This document shows positions 1-9,307 of a DNA stretch of 64,000 bases, piece by piece; the stretch's first letter is position 1; every line of letters begins with the position of its first letter. The position numbers were made by a program, and so were the translations under genes. The notes beneath the pieces are model-generated. The model was not told where the DNA came from. It made no database searches and was given only the letters and a program-made list of their open reading frames with translations. This stretch comes from Porticoccaceae bacterium (GTDB taxonomy: Bacteria; Pseudomonadota; Gammaproteobacteria; Pseudomonadales; Porticoccaceae), in NCBI GenBank assembly GCA_018069525.1, contig JAGPUQ010000027.1:1-64000 (forward strand), in the 5' to 3' direction.

Positions 1-1744
1 TCGCCGCCGTACCTAAACCATCGGCACCCGCACTCGAACTGCCGATCGCAAACACACCACCAAAGTTCGCCGCCGACACCGCAGTATCGCTGGCCAAACC
101 AATGGTCTCCGCATCTTGCGTGGTCAGTAATGGTTCGACTACCAGCACAGGACCTTCTTGATCCTCCCCCTCCGTTGTAACTAATACAACGTCTACAGTC
201 GGACTATCATCTTCAACCGTCACCACCACGGTTGAAGTGTCAGAAAGGTCGCCGTCAGACACCGTGAGAGTTACATCAAACGACAGATTATCTTCCTGTG
301 TGGTGTCATCATGATCTAGAGGACCACTTAAAGTCACATCAACTTTGCCGTCGCTATCAACGGTTAAGGTAATGATGGGTGTGGTGCCATCGCCATCGGG
401 AATCGTCCCGATTAACGGATCACCAATTGTGCCAGCACCAGAGAAAGTGATGGGGACTCCACCCGACTCTAAACCCGTTTCGCTTGTAGATAAGGTATAG
501 GAAAGGACATCGCCGTCCGGATCAGTACCTGGAATCGTAGTGCTATCAGTGGCAGAGTTAGTGGTATCGAGGATCGCGTCTGGATCCGTATCGGGAATAC
601 CCGTTTCCAGCCCTTCTTCAGACACGGTTAAAGAACCAGGTCTGGCTACCGGTGGCTTATTAACGTCCACAATTTCTAGCGTATGGGTGTCGGTATCAAC
701 ACTACCATCGGAATCAGTAATACGGAGTGAAAAGGAGATATTTTCGGTAGCGTCTACTTCGCCCGCTTCAAAGGTCCAGGTGCCGTCAGCTTTAACCGTT
801 AACGTGCCAACACCGGTATCAATCGCGTCATCCAGGGAATACTCCGTGCCGTTATAAATAACAACGATACTTGACGGTGTATCTGCCCCGTCTGCACTGG
901 TCCAGGCACCATCGAGAGTATTGGTTTCGTCTATGCTGTCTGTAGTCGGCGTGGCATCGGCAACTGCCGGTAGAATATCGATAACGGGCACTGTGTCGAC
1001 AATCGTAAAAACTACTGTCGCAGTGGCCGTATCACCGGTGCTGTCTTGAATGGTGTAGGTAAAGGTCTCGGTATCGGCAATATCATCGCTATGATCTACC
1101 TGAGGGGGCGGCGTGTAGTCATAGGTGCCGTCTGCGTTAATAATCAGCGTTCCACCTAAACTACCGGCGATGGGCTGGCCAACGTTAACCGCACTACCAT
1201 TGACGGCGACAACGGGAGGGGTTCCCTGCCCATCGGGTCCAAAGTTGTCATTCTCGATGACGGAACCACCAAACGATCCACCCGACTCAACAATTACCCC
1301 ATCGTCAGGTATGACTTCGATAAAATCATCTTCCGGCGCAGGACTCCCCGCATCAACAATAATTTCGGTATCAGCAGTAGGCACAATAACCGGAGGAAAC
1401 GGAATATCGGGATCAATACCGGCATTCGGATTCGCCTGGCTGTCAATACGATCCAGTCGAACACCTGAACTGATGGAATCACCGGCTCCGCCACCGCCTT
1501 CTCCGGCAGCGGTCGCTTCGAGTTGCTCACCGATATCTTCACCGGCTTCTAAGGCCTGTACCAAGGCTTCAAACTCAGGATTGAGGTCGCCAGCAACAGC
1601 CGACTCAGCGGCTTGCCCCTGTGGAGCGGCATCGGCAGGAACAGTTGGAGTGTTTTCTTCCGTGACAGGGCCATTTTGCTGGGCATTGGCTTGCGCAGCT
1701 TCAGTGGCTTCGATTTCCTTTCCTTGCTTCACTTCGTCGTTCAT
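1..1744 (-). CDS. LapA-like giant repeat adhesin, N-terminal part (runs off the window)
   Basis: The frame is open from an ATG at 1744 (preceded by GGGAGA) to the left edge, so only about 580 N-terminal residues are visible and the stop is outside the window. Residues 1-77 are an acidic Ala/Gln-rich stretch ending in a helix-like segment. At 78-81 is TAAG, followed by a Gly-rich linker and VRLDRID, the layout seen around the LapG protease site of LapA-family adhesins. After about residue 120 come VCBS/cadherin-like domains (NADGTYDYTPP; TLTVKADGTWTF; TLTVSDGDLSD), typical of secreted Ca-binding adhesins. No signal peptide is present, as expected for type I secretion through the TolC, HlyD and ABC genes immediately upstream. 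The usual beta-rich first half of the retention module is absent. An in-frame stop at 1781-1783 rules out a much longer N-terminus. Confidence 0.85.
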   Translation of the reverse strand, partial: MNDEVKQGKEIEATEAAQANAQQNGPVTEENTPTVPADAAPQGQAAESAVAGDLNPEFEALVQALEAGEDIGEQLEATAAGEGGGGAGDSISSGVRLDRIDSQANPNAGIDPDIPFPPVIVPTADTEIIVDAGSPAPEDDFIEVIPDDGVIVESGGSFGGSVIENDNFGPDGQGTPPVVAVNGSAVNVGQPIAGSLGGTLIINADGTYDYTPPPQVDHSDDIADTETFTYTIQDSTGDTATATVVFTIVDTVPVIDILPAVADATPTTDSIDETNTLDGAWTSADGADTPSSIVVIYNGTEYSLDDAIDTGVGTLTVKADGTWTFEAGEVDATENISFSLRITDSDGSVDTDTHTLEIVDVNKPPVARPGSLTVSEEGLETGIPDTDPDAILDTTNSATDSTTIPGTDPDGDVLSYTLSTSETGLESGGVPITFSGAGTIGDPLIGTIPDGDGTTPIITLTVDSDGKVDVTLSGPLDHDDTTQEDNLSFDVTLTVSDGDLSDTSTVVVTVEDDSPTVDVVLVTTEGEDQEGPVLVVEPLLTTQDAETIGLASDTAVSAANFGGVFAIGSSSAGADGLGTAA

Positions 1745-1828
1745 CTTTGATCTCCCGATAGACGCCCCATCCAGGGCCGGTTATTACTGTGCTAATTCAT
1801 CACTCTGCTTAAAGAGCTGTACTTAAAT

Positions 1829-3205
1829 TTAAATTTTCGCGCCGACCATATACATCAGGTCACCCATGGCTTGAAAAATACGGTACTCGTTGTACACCTT
1901 GTCGTACTGCGTGTTAATTAAGTCACGACGGGCGTTAACGGTTTCGTTCTCGGTGTTGAGCAGGTCGAGCAGGGTTCTACGACCCAGATCGAACTGATCC
2001 GCGTAGGAAGACTTGGTGCTCCCTGCACTTTCTACGTAGTCTTCCAGTACTGGAATTTGCTGCTTATTAACATCGTGAGCAACCCAGGCCAAACGCACTT
2101 CCTGTTCAATCTCGCGACGGGCGTTATTGCGAATCTCTTTGGCTTTCTCGATCAAATGCGCGAATTCCTGCTTGCGCGCCTGATCGGCCCGGCCGTTGTA
2201 GACGTTGTAACGCATACGCAGCATCACTTTAAGGTCGTCAACTTGCTGCTCAATGCCATCGATGTTGTCATTTAGGTCGCGCTCAAGCTCAACATGGAAC
2301 TTCGGATAAAACGCGGCTTTGGTTTGCTCGTAAAGAAAATTAACCGCATCCAGATCGGCGTTGGCCAATTTGTTGATGGGGTGGTTTTCTTCGGCGCGGC
2401 TGATCGCGGCTTCTACCGATTCCGGTAAATATTTGCGATAGGAACCCGGCTTTTGCAATTCACCTTCGCTGGGGAAAGTACCGACGACACGCTGGTAGTT
2501 AATGCGAGCGTCGCGCAAGTTTCCGCTGACGTTTTGCAGGTTGGTTTTGGCCAAAGCTACACGGCTGGAAATCTGGTCGAAATCCGCACGGCTGCCAGCA
2601 CCAGAATCGTAGCGATCCTTCATACGGCCGTAGACATCGTTGTGAAAGCCCAAAGTGTCCCTGGCTAAAACAAGGATAGCTTCTTGCTTAAGCACTTCGG
2701 TAAACACGCGAACCACTTCCAGAGATATGTTTTCGCCCACTGAGGTGGCTCGATGCTGGGCACTCTCGTGGCGGGATTTCTGGTTTTTGTACTCGTTGGT
2801 AGTCAAGAAGCCATCAAATACCAACTGCCGTGCATTGAGCTGGGCTTCGCGGCGCTCTAGCTCATTGCGCGTGCGACCCGGATACGACGGGAAGTTACGG
2901 CCCGTGGGATCGCGCTCCTGAAAGCCAAAACCAGCGACCACATCCACGGTAGGATAGTAGCCAGCCAAAGCCTGGCGCACCTGGCGCTCTCGAGCGTCAA
3001 CTTCACGTAGTTCCGTCAACACCTGGGGGTTAGATTCCAGCGTTTGGGCAATAGCGTCCCGAACGTCGAGCGCGTTTGCCGAGGCAAACGGTAGCAAGGC
3101 GGCGGTCGCAATGGTTAGCATTCGCAAACTAGTTTTCATAGCTTTTGAACTCGTCAGTGAGACTACTGGTATTTTTGAATTAGTTTTATCTAAAGTGCGT
3201 AACAT
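1829..3205 (-). CDS. TolC-family outer membrane protein of the type I secretion system
   Basis: Encodes the outer-membrane channel that should pair with the HlyD and ABC genes to export the adhesin that starts 85 bp downstream. The protein has two OEP repeats, long helical segments, and the N-terminal pattern DVRDAIAQTLESNPQVL with GYYPTVDVVAGFGF; the C-terminal half contains GRRTLLDLLNTENE. These are typical of LapE/AggA-type TolC proteins, and 458 aa is normal. A signal peptide (MKTSLRMLTIATAALLPF...ANA) begins at residue 23, so translation may start at the ATG at 3139 rather than the ATG at 3205. The 3205 start has the better ribosome-binding site (GAGGG). A terminator between hlyD and this gene suggests it has its own promoter in 3206-3375 and is transcribed with the adhesin. 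Confidence 0.9.
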   Translation of the reverse strand: MLRTLDKTNSKIPVVSLTSSKAMKTSLRMLTIATAALLPFASANALDVRDAIAQTLESNPQVLTELREVDARERQVRQALAGYYPTVDVVAGFGFQERDPTGRNFPSYPGRTRNELERREAQLNARQLVFDGFLTTNEYKNQKSRHESAQHRATSVGENISLEVVRVFTEVLKQEAILVLARDTLGFHNDVYGRMKDRYDSGAGSRADFDQISSRVALAKTNLQNVSGNLRDARINYQRVVGTFPSEGELQKPGSYRKYLPESVEAAISRAEENHPINKLANADLDAVNFLYEQTKAAFYPKFHVELERDLNDNIDGIEQQVDDLKVMLRMRYNVYNGRADQARKQEFAHLIEKAKEIRNNARREIEQEVRLAWVAHDVNKQQIPVLEDYVESAGSTKSSYADQFDLGRRTLLDLLNTENETVNARRDLINTQYDKVYNEYRIFQAMGDLMYMVGAKI

Positions 3206-3585
3206 CCTTATTTCCCTCTTTTAGGTTTACTAGTGTTATCAAGTAGATGCAGCTTAACCAGGTTAAACAACATCATGTCAAACATCGTTGCGGTATCTCC
3301 TTCCGCATTCCCTTCAGATGTCGCGTCACCAAAACACCTGGTCGCGATCTCTAGTTTCAAGCTTCCGCACAGTTGAAAAAAGAGCACTAGAGCCTCGCCA
3401 TGAACGAGGCCGTACTCTCAGGGGGCTTTGTATCACAGATTTCATGTGACGGAGTTACCGTTTATCTAGGTATATTACCACTGGTTAGGCGATCAATGGA
3501 ATACAACCATTTATCCCCGAATACCAGCCACTCGTCGGATTTGACCCCGACCATGCGTGGGATTTTCCGCGGTGACAACCCTTGT
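3206..3585. other. 380-bp spacer between hlyD and tolC
   Basis: No credible gene is present; the small plus-strand frame from 3400 mostly overlaps hlyD antisense. The spacer contains a minus-strand terminator-like hairpin (3376-3417). The remainder is AT-richer and is the only place for a tolC/adhesin promoter, although I see no clear -35/-10 pair. Confidence 0.6.
3376..3417 (-). terminator. Rho-independent terminator downstream of hlyD
   Basis: On the minus strand, GAGTAC pairs with GTGCTC (outer stem, one G-T) and GCCTCG pairs with CGAGGC (inner stem, 7-nt loop). A run of six T follows directly. It lies about 170 nt past the hlyD stop and before tolC, so it should end the ABC-hlyD transcript. 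Confidence 0.75.
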
Positions 3586-5043
3586 TTACCGCTCTCTGAG
3601 CGCCAGTTGTTTGGTCTTCAGAATAGGCTTAAGGATGTAATCGAGAACGGTTTTTTTGCCGGTAAGAATATCAACCTGAACCGTCATGCCAGGGATGATG
3701 GGCAAGGGGTCACTCTCGGAACCTAGTACTCCACCATCGGTTTTCAGTCTAATCTCATAATAACTAAGATCTTTTTGCTCATCTTCGATGGTGTCCGGGC
3801 TGATTTGTATGACCCTGGCCGACAGCCCCCCGTGGATGGCAAAATCGTAAGCCGTAAACTTAACCATCGCCCCTTGATCGGGGTGAATAAAGGCGATATC
3901 TGACGGCGACACCTTGGCATCAACCAGCAAGGAGTCGTCCATGGGGACGATTTCGACCAGATCCATACCGGGCTGTATCACTCCACCAATGGTTTTTACC
4001 TTGAGCTGCTTAACGGTGCCTCGAACCGGCGATTTAACCACCGTGCGATCCACGCGATCGGAATAGGCCTGGTTGCCTTCCTGCAAACGCCCCAATTCAG
4101 ATGACACTTCGTTAAGTTCGCGACGCGCCTCAGTGACAAAATTTTGCCTATAGGACTCGACGGTTTGCTGAGCTTCACTGTACTCGGCCTGGAGCTGAGG
4201 AATGGCGATGCGCGCCCGACCCAGCTCACCTTTAAGATCGTTCAATTGTCGCTCCAGGCGCAACAACTCAACGGGAGACAGGGCACCTTTATCGACCAGG
4301 GGACGGGTAATTTGTAATTCACGCTCCAGCAGCTTATAGCTGCCCGACAAACTGGAACGGTTGAGACGCACCGACGACAGCTCCTGCCGCTTTTGCTCGA
4401 CCTTTTGTTCCAGTGCCCCCAGCTTAGTCCCAAATTCTTGAGCTCGGGAGTTATACAGATCCCGCTCTTTTCTGATCAGCTCTGGAGCTGCCTGCCCCTC
4501 TGCGACTTTAGCCAGCTCTTCATCAAAACTAGTACCGCCAGACTCAGCCCTCAAACGCACGACTCTGGAGATCAACTGCCGACCCTGCAAGGAGCGCTCG
4601 CGAAAGGAGGATGACGCCAGGGTATCGTCAATCAGTAACAATGATTCGCCCTGCTCGACAACGTCGCCCTCGGCAACGTAGATTTGGGCAAGAATACCGC
4701 CCTCGAGGTTTTGTACAATCTGAATATCGCTAGATGGCACAATGCGGCCCTCGCCACGGGTAAACTCATCCACCTCGGCAAAATAGGCCCAGGTTACCAG
4801 CACCAGCACACAGGCACAGATTCCCCACAACAGCTTGCGGTGCAAGCCCGGCGCCTGCTGCAGCACGGCCTCCGATGCGTAGGACATATATTTAAGATCG
4901 GTTGCCGGAGTGACTTCGAGACCCTTACGCAAACTCTCGACTGCGGCGCTGTTATCTTCGGGGATAACTAATCCATCCTGCCCGGGCTCCTCCCCGGAAT
5001 TAGGCGAGGCGCTACCGGCTTTATCCTGCTGATTTTTATTCAC
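3586..5043 (-). CDS. HlyD-family periplasmic adaptor (membrane fusion protein) of type I secretion
   Basis: Links the ABC exporter in the inner membrane to TolC. After a polar N-terminus there is one membrane segment (about residues 71-88, LLWGICACVLVLVTWAYF). Then comes a lipoyl/barrel-sandwich half (GRIVPSSDIQIVQNLEGG), a long coiled-coil region (about 165-330) and the second half with VVKSPVRGTVKQLKV. The C-terminus has the family ending PLPIIPGMTVQVDI and a TVLDYILKPI tail. At 485 aa it matches LapC-type adaptors. The start is GTG at 5043 with AGGA four to five bases upstream. The ABC gene ends 78 bp before it in the same direction. Confidence 0.95.
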   Translation of the reverse strand: MNKNQQDKAGSASPNSGEEPGQDGLVIPEDNSAAVESLRKGLEVTPATDLKYMSYASEAVLQQAPGLHRKLLWGICACVLVLVTWAYFAEVDEFTRGEGRIVPSSDIQIVQNLEGGILAQIYVAEGDVVEQGESLLLIDDTLASSSFRERSLQGRQLISRVVRLRAESGGTSFDEELAKVAEGQAAPELIRKERDLYNSRAQEFGTKLGALEQKVEQKRQELSSVRLNRSSLSGSYKLLERELQITRPLVDKGALSPVELLRLERQLNDLKGELGRARIAIPQLQAEYSEAQQTVESYRQNFVTEARRELNEVSSELGRLQEGNQAYSDRVDRTVVKSPVRGTVKQLKVKTIGGVIQPGMDLVEIVPMDDSLLVDAKVSPSDIAFIHPDQGAMVKFTAYDFAIHGGLSARVIQISPDTIEDEQKDLSYYEIRLKTDGGVLGSESDPLPIIPGMTVQVDILTGKKTVLDYILKPILKTKQLALRER

Positions 5044-5121
5044 TCAATCCTTCCTGTTTTTTCACTGGGTTTGAATAAACCCTCCACCGACAAGTCCGGC
5101 CTGGCAAATCAAAGTATTGCT

Positions 5122-7353
5122 CTATAGCGCGCCGCGAATAGTGCCCGTTTTAAGTGCTTCGATGACTTCTGCCTTCGGGCCATCGGCGACCATTCGGCCT
5201 CGATCCAAAATAATTAAACGATCAACCATGTCGAGCATGCCCATTTTATGGGTGACAAGGATTAAGGTTTTATCATCGGTGAAGTTGCGCAACATTTTTT
5301 TAATCGCCTCTTCACTGCCCTGATCCATCGCCGCCGTTGGTTCGTCCAGCAATACGATTGACGGATTACGCAAAAACACTCGCGCCAATCCAAGCGCCTG
5401 CCGTTGGCCACCCGAGAGAGTTTCGCCCCGCTCACCCACCACCATTTCAAAACCTTCAGGATGAGAATTAATATATTCGAGCATGCCAGCTTTTTCTGCA
5501 GCGGCGACTATTTCGGCATCGTCCGCACCGATCACACCAAGAGCGATATTTTCCCGCATCGACCCGTAAAACAAAGTTACATCCTGCGATACGTAACCGA
5601 CGCTGGAACGTAAATTAACCGGGTCAATTTGCTTCACATCAAAACCGTCGAAGAGCACCGAGCCACGATCCGGCTCGTAAAGCCCGAGGGCCAATTTTGC
5701 CAGGGTCGATTTACCGGAACCGACGCGCCCGATAATGCCGACTTTTTCTCCGGCTTTAATGTGGAAAGATATATTTTCTAGCGAGGGCCGAGCCTGTTGT
5801 GGATAGCTGAAATTCACGCCTTTAAATTGCATATCACCGCTGAACAAATGCTGCTGCAAGAAACGTCCACCGGGCTCCCGCTCGACTGGCAGCGCCATAA
5901 TCTCATCGAGGGACTTCATGCTTGCCTCAGCGTGATCATAGGTGGTCAGCAAGGAGGCGATTTGCGCCAGCGGTGCCAGGGCGCGGCCATTGAGAATCAC
6001 ACAGGCGATCAAACCACCGAGGGTCAACTCCTGCTCGGAAATCAAATAAACTCCCGCCACCACGATACCGACCATGGCCAATTGTTGCAGGAAGTTCACT
6101 GATAGCAGTGCGGTATTAGAAATCATCCGCGAGGACAGGCTCCACTGTGAGACAAAGCCTACCGCCTGCTCCCAGGTGCGCTGTGATCGACTCTCTGCGG
6201 TCAGCGTTTTAATGGTTTCGATGCCCACCATGGTTTCCACCAAAGTGGCATTTTTCTTGGCCGAGCCGCGCATTACATTTTCAACCGAGGGCCGCAAACG
6301 CACCTGCGCCTGGTAACCTAACAGCAAGGCGACAGGGATAACAGAGAGCGGAATGAGAACCAACCACCCACCCAGATACCAGATAAAACCGAGAAACAAA
6401 ACCAGAAAGGGCAAATCGATTAGCGTGAGCATAGTCGATGAAGTAATAAAATTTCGAATCGTGTCGAATTCTTGCAAACGGCTAGCAAAGGCTCCGACAG
6501 ACACTGGGCGATTACTCATTTTGATACTGAGTATGCGCTCGAATAAATTGGAGGACAGAATAACGTCGGTGCGCTTGGCAGCCAACTCCACCATATAACT
6601 GCGCAGAATTTTTAAACCCAGATCAAATGCGTAAACCAGCACCACCCCAATCGCCAGGGCCCAGAGGGTTTCAATGGCATTATTGGGCACCACCCGGTCG
6701 TAGACGTTCATCACAAACAGCGGCTGAGCCAACACAAACAGGTTGATAAAAAACGACGCTATCAATACGTCCCGATAAATTGAAGTTGAGGCTTTAAGCA
6801 CACCCCAAAACCAATGTTGCTCGGTGTCCTTATGAATTTTCGGGGTGCGCGCATCAAACTCCTGCATAGGCCGCAGATAAAACACGTTACCAGTGTAGTC
6901 GGCTTCCAGTTTAGCGAGCGCACGCTGCTCCCGCTGCATGGTTTCGGGGCACATAAACACGCCGTAACCCAGGGTCGGATCAATATCGGTAAGCACCCCC
7001 GAACGGCCATCTTTGAATAAAATAACTGCGGGCAACACATCTTTAGGGATATCTGCCAACGCGCGCTTAACCAGTAAGGCAGCCAGGCCACCCCGGTTGG
7101 CGGCGCGAATAAATAAATCCGGTGTTAAGCGCCCGTCTTCCAGCGGTAAACCAGCGGTAAGCGCGGTAGCGGACGAGGGCTTACCCTCAAGCCTGGAAAC
7201 CAGCAGCAAGCTATCCAGCAAACTGACTTTGACCGGGTCCTTGTATTTGGTGTCACCCGGCTTTGCGTTACCCGGTTTTACATCACCGGGGCCAGTAGCG
7301 CCCTCACCCGGGCTCCCGGTTTTATTTTTGTTATCTGTAATCGACTGATCCAT
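5122..7353 (-). CDS. Type I secretion ABC exporter (LapB-type, permease plus ATPase)
   Basis: Inner-membrane energiser for secretion of the adhesin. The first 30 or so residues are a low-complexity Gly/Lys/Pro-rich leader (KPGNAKPGDTK). Next is a C39-like domain with no obvious catalytic Cys, which in LapB/HlyB exporters binds substrate without cutting it. Then come six membrane segments (about 170-440) and the ATPase: Walker A GRVGSGKST, signature LSGGQRQ and Walker B IVLLDEPT. About 743 aa is normal. The frame extends two codons further to a TTG at 7359; I prefer the ATG at 7353, with GTGGG upstream. It heads the minus-strand exporter-adaptor unit. Confidence 0.95.
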   Translation of the reverse strand: MDQSITDNKNKTGSPGEGATGPGDVKPGNAKPGDTKYKDPVKVSLLDSLLLVSRLEGKPSSATALTAGLPLEDGRLTPDLFIRAANRGGLAALLVKRALADIPKDVLPAVILFKDGRSGVLTDIDPTLGYGVFMCPETMQREQRALAKLEADYTGNVFYLRPMQEFDARTPKIHKDTEQHWFWGVLKASTSIYRDVLIASFFINLFVLAQPLFVMNVYDRVVPNNAIETLWALAIGVVLVYAFDLGLKILRSYMVELAAKRTDVILSSNLFERILSIKMSNRPVSVGAFASRLQEFDTIRNFITSSTMLTLIDLPFLVLFLGFIWYLGGWLVLIPLSVIPVALLLGYQAQVRLRPSVENVMRGSAKKNATLVETMVGIETIKTLTAESRSQRTWEQAVGFVSQWSLSSRMISNTALLSVNFLQQLAMVGIVVAGVYLISEQELTLGGLIACVILNGRALAPLAQIASLLTTYDHAEASMKSLDEIMALPVEREPGGRFLQQHLFSGDMQFKGVNFSYPQQARPSLENISFHIKAGEKVGIIGRVGSGKSTLAKLALGLYEPDRGSVLFDGFDVKQIDPVNLRSSVGYVSQDVTLFYGSMRENIALGVIGADDAEIVAAAEKAGMLEYINSHPEGFEMVVGERGETLSGGQRQALGLARVFLRNPSIVLLDEPTAAMDQGSEEAIKKMLRNFTDDKTLILVTHKMGMLDMVDRLIILDRGRMVADGPKAEVIEALKTGTIRGAL

Positions 7354-7362
7354 ATTCAACCC

Positions 7363-7404
7363 ACTATCACTTAACTACTATCACTTAACTACTGTCACTT
7401 AGCC
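7363..7404. repeat. 14-bp tandem repeat, three copies
   Basis: ACTATCACTTAACT occurs at 7363-7376 and 7377-7390, then ACTGTCACTTAGCC at 7391-7404, with a decayed fourth copy after it. It sits just upstream of the ABC exporter start. The rest of the spacer to 7565 holds only short AAGCTA-like echoes. Confidence 0.9.
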
Positions 7405-7565
7405 TCTGTCAAAAACTTGCTGCCATGGCGCGCCATAAGCACTTCAAAGCATAACAGCTACCCAGCTTTAAAGCTATTTCTAACTAAAGCTATGGAAGCT
7501 AATGCCTTGAAGGCTATGGCTTTTGTTGTGGTCTCGGCTTAAGTCAAACACCGCGAAGCTCGATG

Positions 7566-9002
7566 CTATTCACTCACGACGTTGTAACCCAGTAAGGCTT
7601 TAGTTTCGAGGTACTCTTCCATACCCCAAACCCCATGTTCACGACCATTGCCCGACATGCGATAACCACCAAAAGGCGCGCTCTGATCCCAGCGCGCACC
7701 GTTTAACTCGACATGGCCGGAACGGATTCGACGACCAACCCGCTTAGCGTGCTCGAGATCGCCAGACTGTACATAACTGGACAAGCCATAGGGGTTATCG
7801 TTGGCAATGGCTACCGCCTCGTCATCGCTGTCGTAGGGGATCAGCGCCAATACCGGGCCAAAGGCCTCTTCCCGAGCGATAAACATGTCGTTGCTGACAT
7901 TGGTAAACACCGTTGGTTTAACGTAGTAACCCGTATCGAGCCCCTCCGGTTTTTCTACACCACCGGTTAACAGCTGAGCGCCTTCGTCAATGCCACGCTG
8001 AATAAACGTAAGGACTCGTTGATATTGAGCGTTGTTGGCAATGGGTCCCATATAGGTGGCTTTGTCCTGAGGGCTACCGACCACAATGCTGGCCACGGTG
8101 CTCACCACAATGTCTTCAATTTCCTTTTGAAATTTACGCGGGATTAACATTCGGGTTGGGCCGTTACAGGCTTGGCCCGTGTTAAACATCGCCGTGCGCA
8201 CACCGCCCTTGACCGCTTTCGCGAAGTTGGCGTCATCCAGAATGATATTAGCTGACTTGCCACCCAACTCCTGCCCGACGCGCTTAATGGTCGGTGCAGC
8301 AGCAACCGCTACCGCCGCCCCCGCACGGGTAGAGCCGGTAATAGAAACCATATCGACCTCGGGATGTGAGGCCATTGCCTCACCTACTACCGGGCCATCG
8401 CCAACCACTAAATTAAAAACACCGGGGGGCAAACCTGCCGCATCCACGATTTCGGCGAGAATAAACGCATCCAGCGGTGCCAGCTCACTGGGCTTAAGTA
8501 CCATGGTGCAACCGGCGGCCAGGGCGGGAGCCATTTTGCCGGCGATCTGATTCAGCGGGAAATTCCACGGTGTAATCAAACTGCACACGCCAATGGCTTC
8601 GCGAACAATATGGGTTTTACCCAGATCTGATTCGAACTCGAAATCTCGCGCCAGCTGGGCCGCTTCCTTGAAAGTGAATACCGGGTTGCCAACTTGAGTG
8701 GGTTTCACCAGTGAGGCAGGCGAACCCATCTCCGCAGAAATCACTTCCGCAAGATCATCGGTGCGAGCTTCCAGACCTTCAGCAATTTTATCGATATAAG
8801 CCGCACGCTCCTGCGGCGAAGTTTGTGACCAACTATCAAAGGCGCCGCGCGCCGCCATCACTGCCGCGTCCACGTCAGCTGCATTACCCATAGCGACCTT
8901 CGCTACCACCTCTTCAGTAGCAGGATTAAACACTTCCGCAACGTCGCTGCCCTGGGGGGCTTGCCACTCACCATTGATATAAAACTTATCTTTTACCCAC
9001 AC
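7566..9002 (-). CDS. NAD(P)-dependent aldehyde dehydrogenase (ALDH superfamily)
   Basis: Oxidises an aldehyde to the acid; the substrate cannot be told from sequence. The family signatures are all present: ITPWNFPLNQ (cofactor-binding region), ITGSTRAG (NAD site), QELGGKSANIIL with the general-base Glu, and NTGQACNGPTRM with the catalytic Cys. The C-terminal ELNGARWDQSAPFGGYRMSG is also typical. At 478 aa it has standard length. The open frame extends to an ATG at 9035, but GGAGGA lies eight bases before a GTG at 9002, and the protein then begins VWVKDKFYINGEW as in relatives, so I use that GTG. It stands alone; the divergent neighbour is dusA. Confidence 0.93.
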   Translation of the reverse strand: MWVKDKFYINGEWQAPQGSDVAEVFNPATEEVVAKVAMGNAADVDAAVMAARGAFDSWSQTSPQERAAYIDKIAEGLEARTDDLAEVISAEMGSPASLVKPTQVGNPVFTFKEAAQLARDFEFESDLGKTHIVREAIGVCSLITPWNFPLNQIAGKMAPALAAGCTMVLKPSELAPLDAFILAEIVDAAGLPPGVFNLVVGDGPVVGEAMASHPEVDMVSITGSTRAGAAVAVAAAPTIKRVGQELGGKSANIILDDANFAKAVKGGVRTAMFNTGQACNGPTRMLIPRKFQKEIEDIVVSTVASIVVGSPQDKATYMGPIANNAQYQRVLTFIQRGIDEGAQLLTGGVEKPEGLDTGYYVKPTVFTNVSNDMFIAREEAFGPVLALIPYDSDDEAVAIANDNPYGLSSYVQSGDLEHAKRVGRRIRSGHVELNGARWDQSAPFGGYRMSGNGREHGVWGMEEYLETKALLGYNVVSE

Positions 9003-9110
9003 GATAGACTTCCTCCAGCCGGTTAAATAATTCATTTGATCGCAGTTACAGCGAAAAGCGAGGGCGCCGATAAGTCACCAGGCCCTCAAATAACAGCTCA
9101 ACATTGTGCC

Positions 9111-9146
9111 ATAGTTGCCAGGATAGTTACCGGGATAGTTATCGGG
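9111..9146. repeat. 12-bp tandem repeat, three copies
   Basis: ATAGTTGCCAGG, ATAGTTACCGGG and ATAGTTATCGGG follow each other without gaps in the divergent ALDH/dusA spacer. Confidence 0.85.
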
Positions 9147-9265
9147 CTGCGGATCAAGGACTACACCCCGCGCTCGAGACCCGTGTAAAATACCGGTCTT
9201 ATTGTTTAATTATTTCGATCTCTAATGGCTTATGTCTAAACACCCCTTTTTTGTTTCTCAGTTAC

Positions 9266-9307
9266 AAGCACTTGAACTAAGCACTTTGAACTAGTCACTA
9301 TGAATCA
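9266..9307. repeat. 14-bp tandem repeat, last copy contains the dusA start codon
   Basis: AAGCACTTGAACTA, AGCACTTTGAACTA and GTCACTATGAATCA are consecutive. The ATG of dusA (9300) lies in the third copy, at the place where the earlier copies carry TTG. Confidence 0.75.

Noticed and set aside
1125-1826. Plus-strand 233-aa frame over the adhesin start
   Set aside because: Low-complexity Ser/Pro composition typical of the antisense of VCBS-repeat DNA; the minus-strand frame is the real gene.
3400-3726. Plus-strand 108-aa frame
   Set aside because: Half lies antisense to hlyD, half over the terminator; no ribosome-binding site or family.
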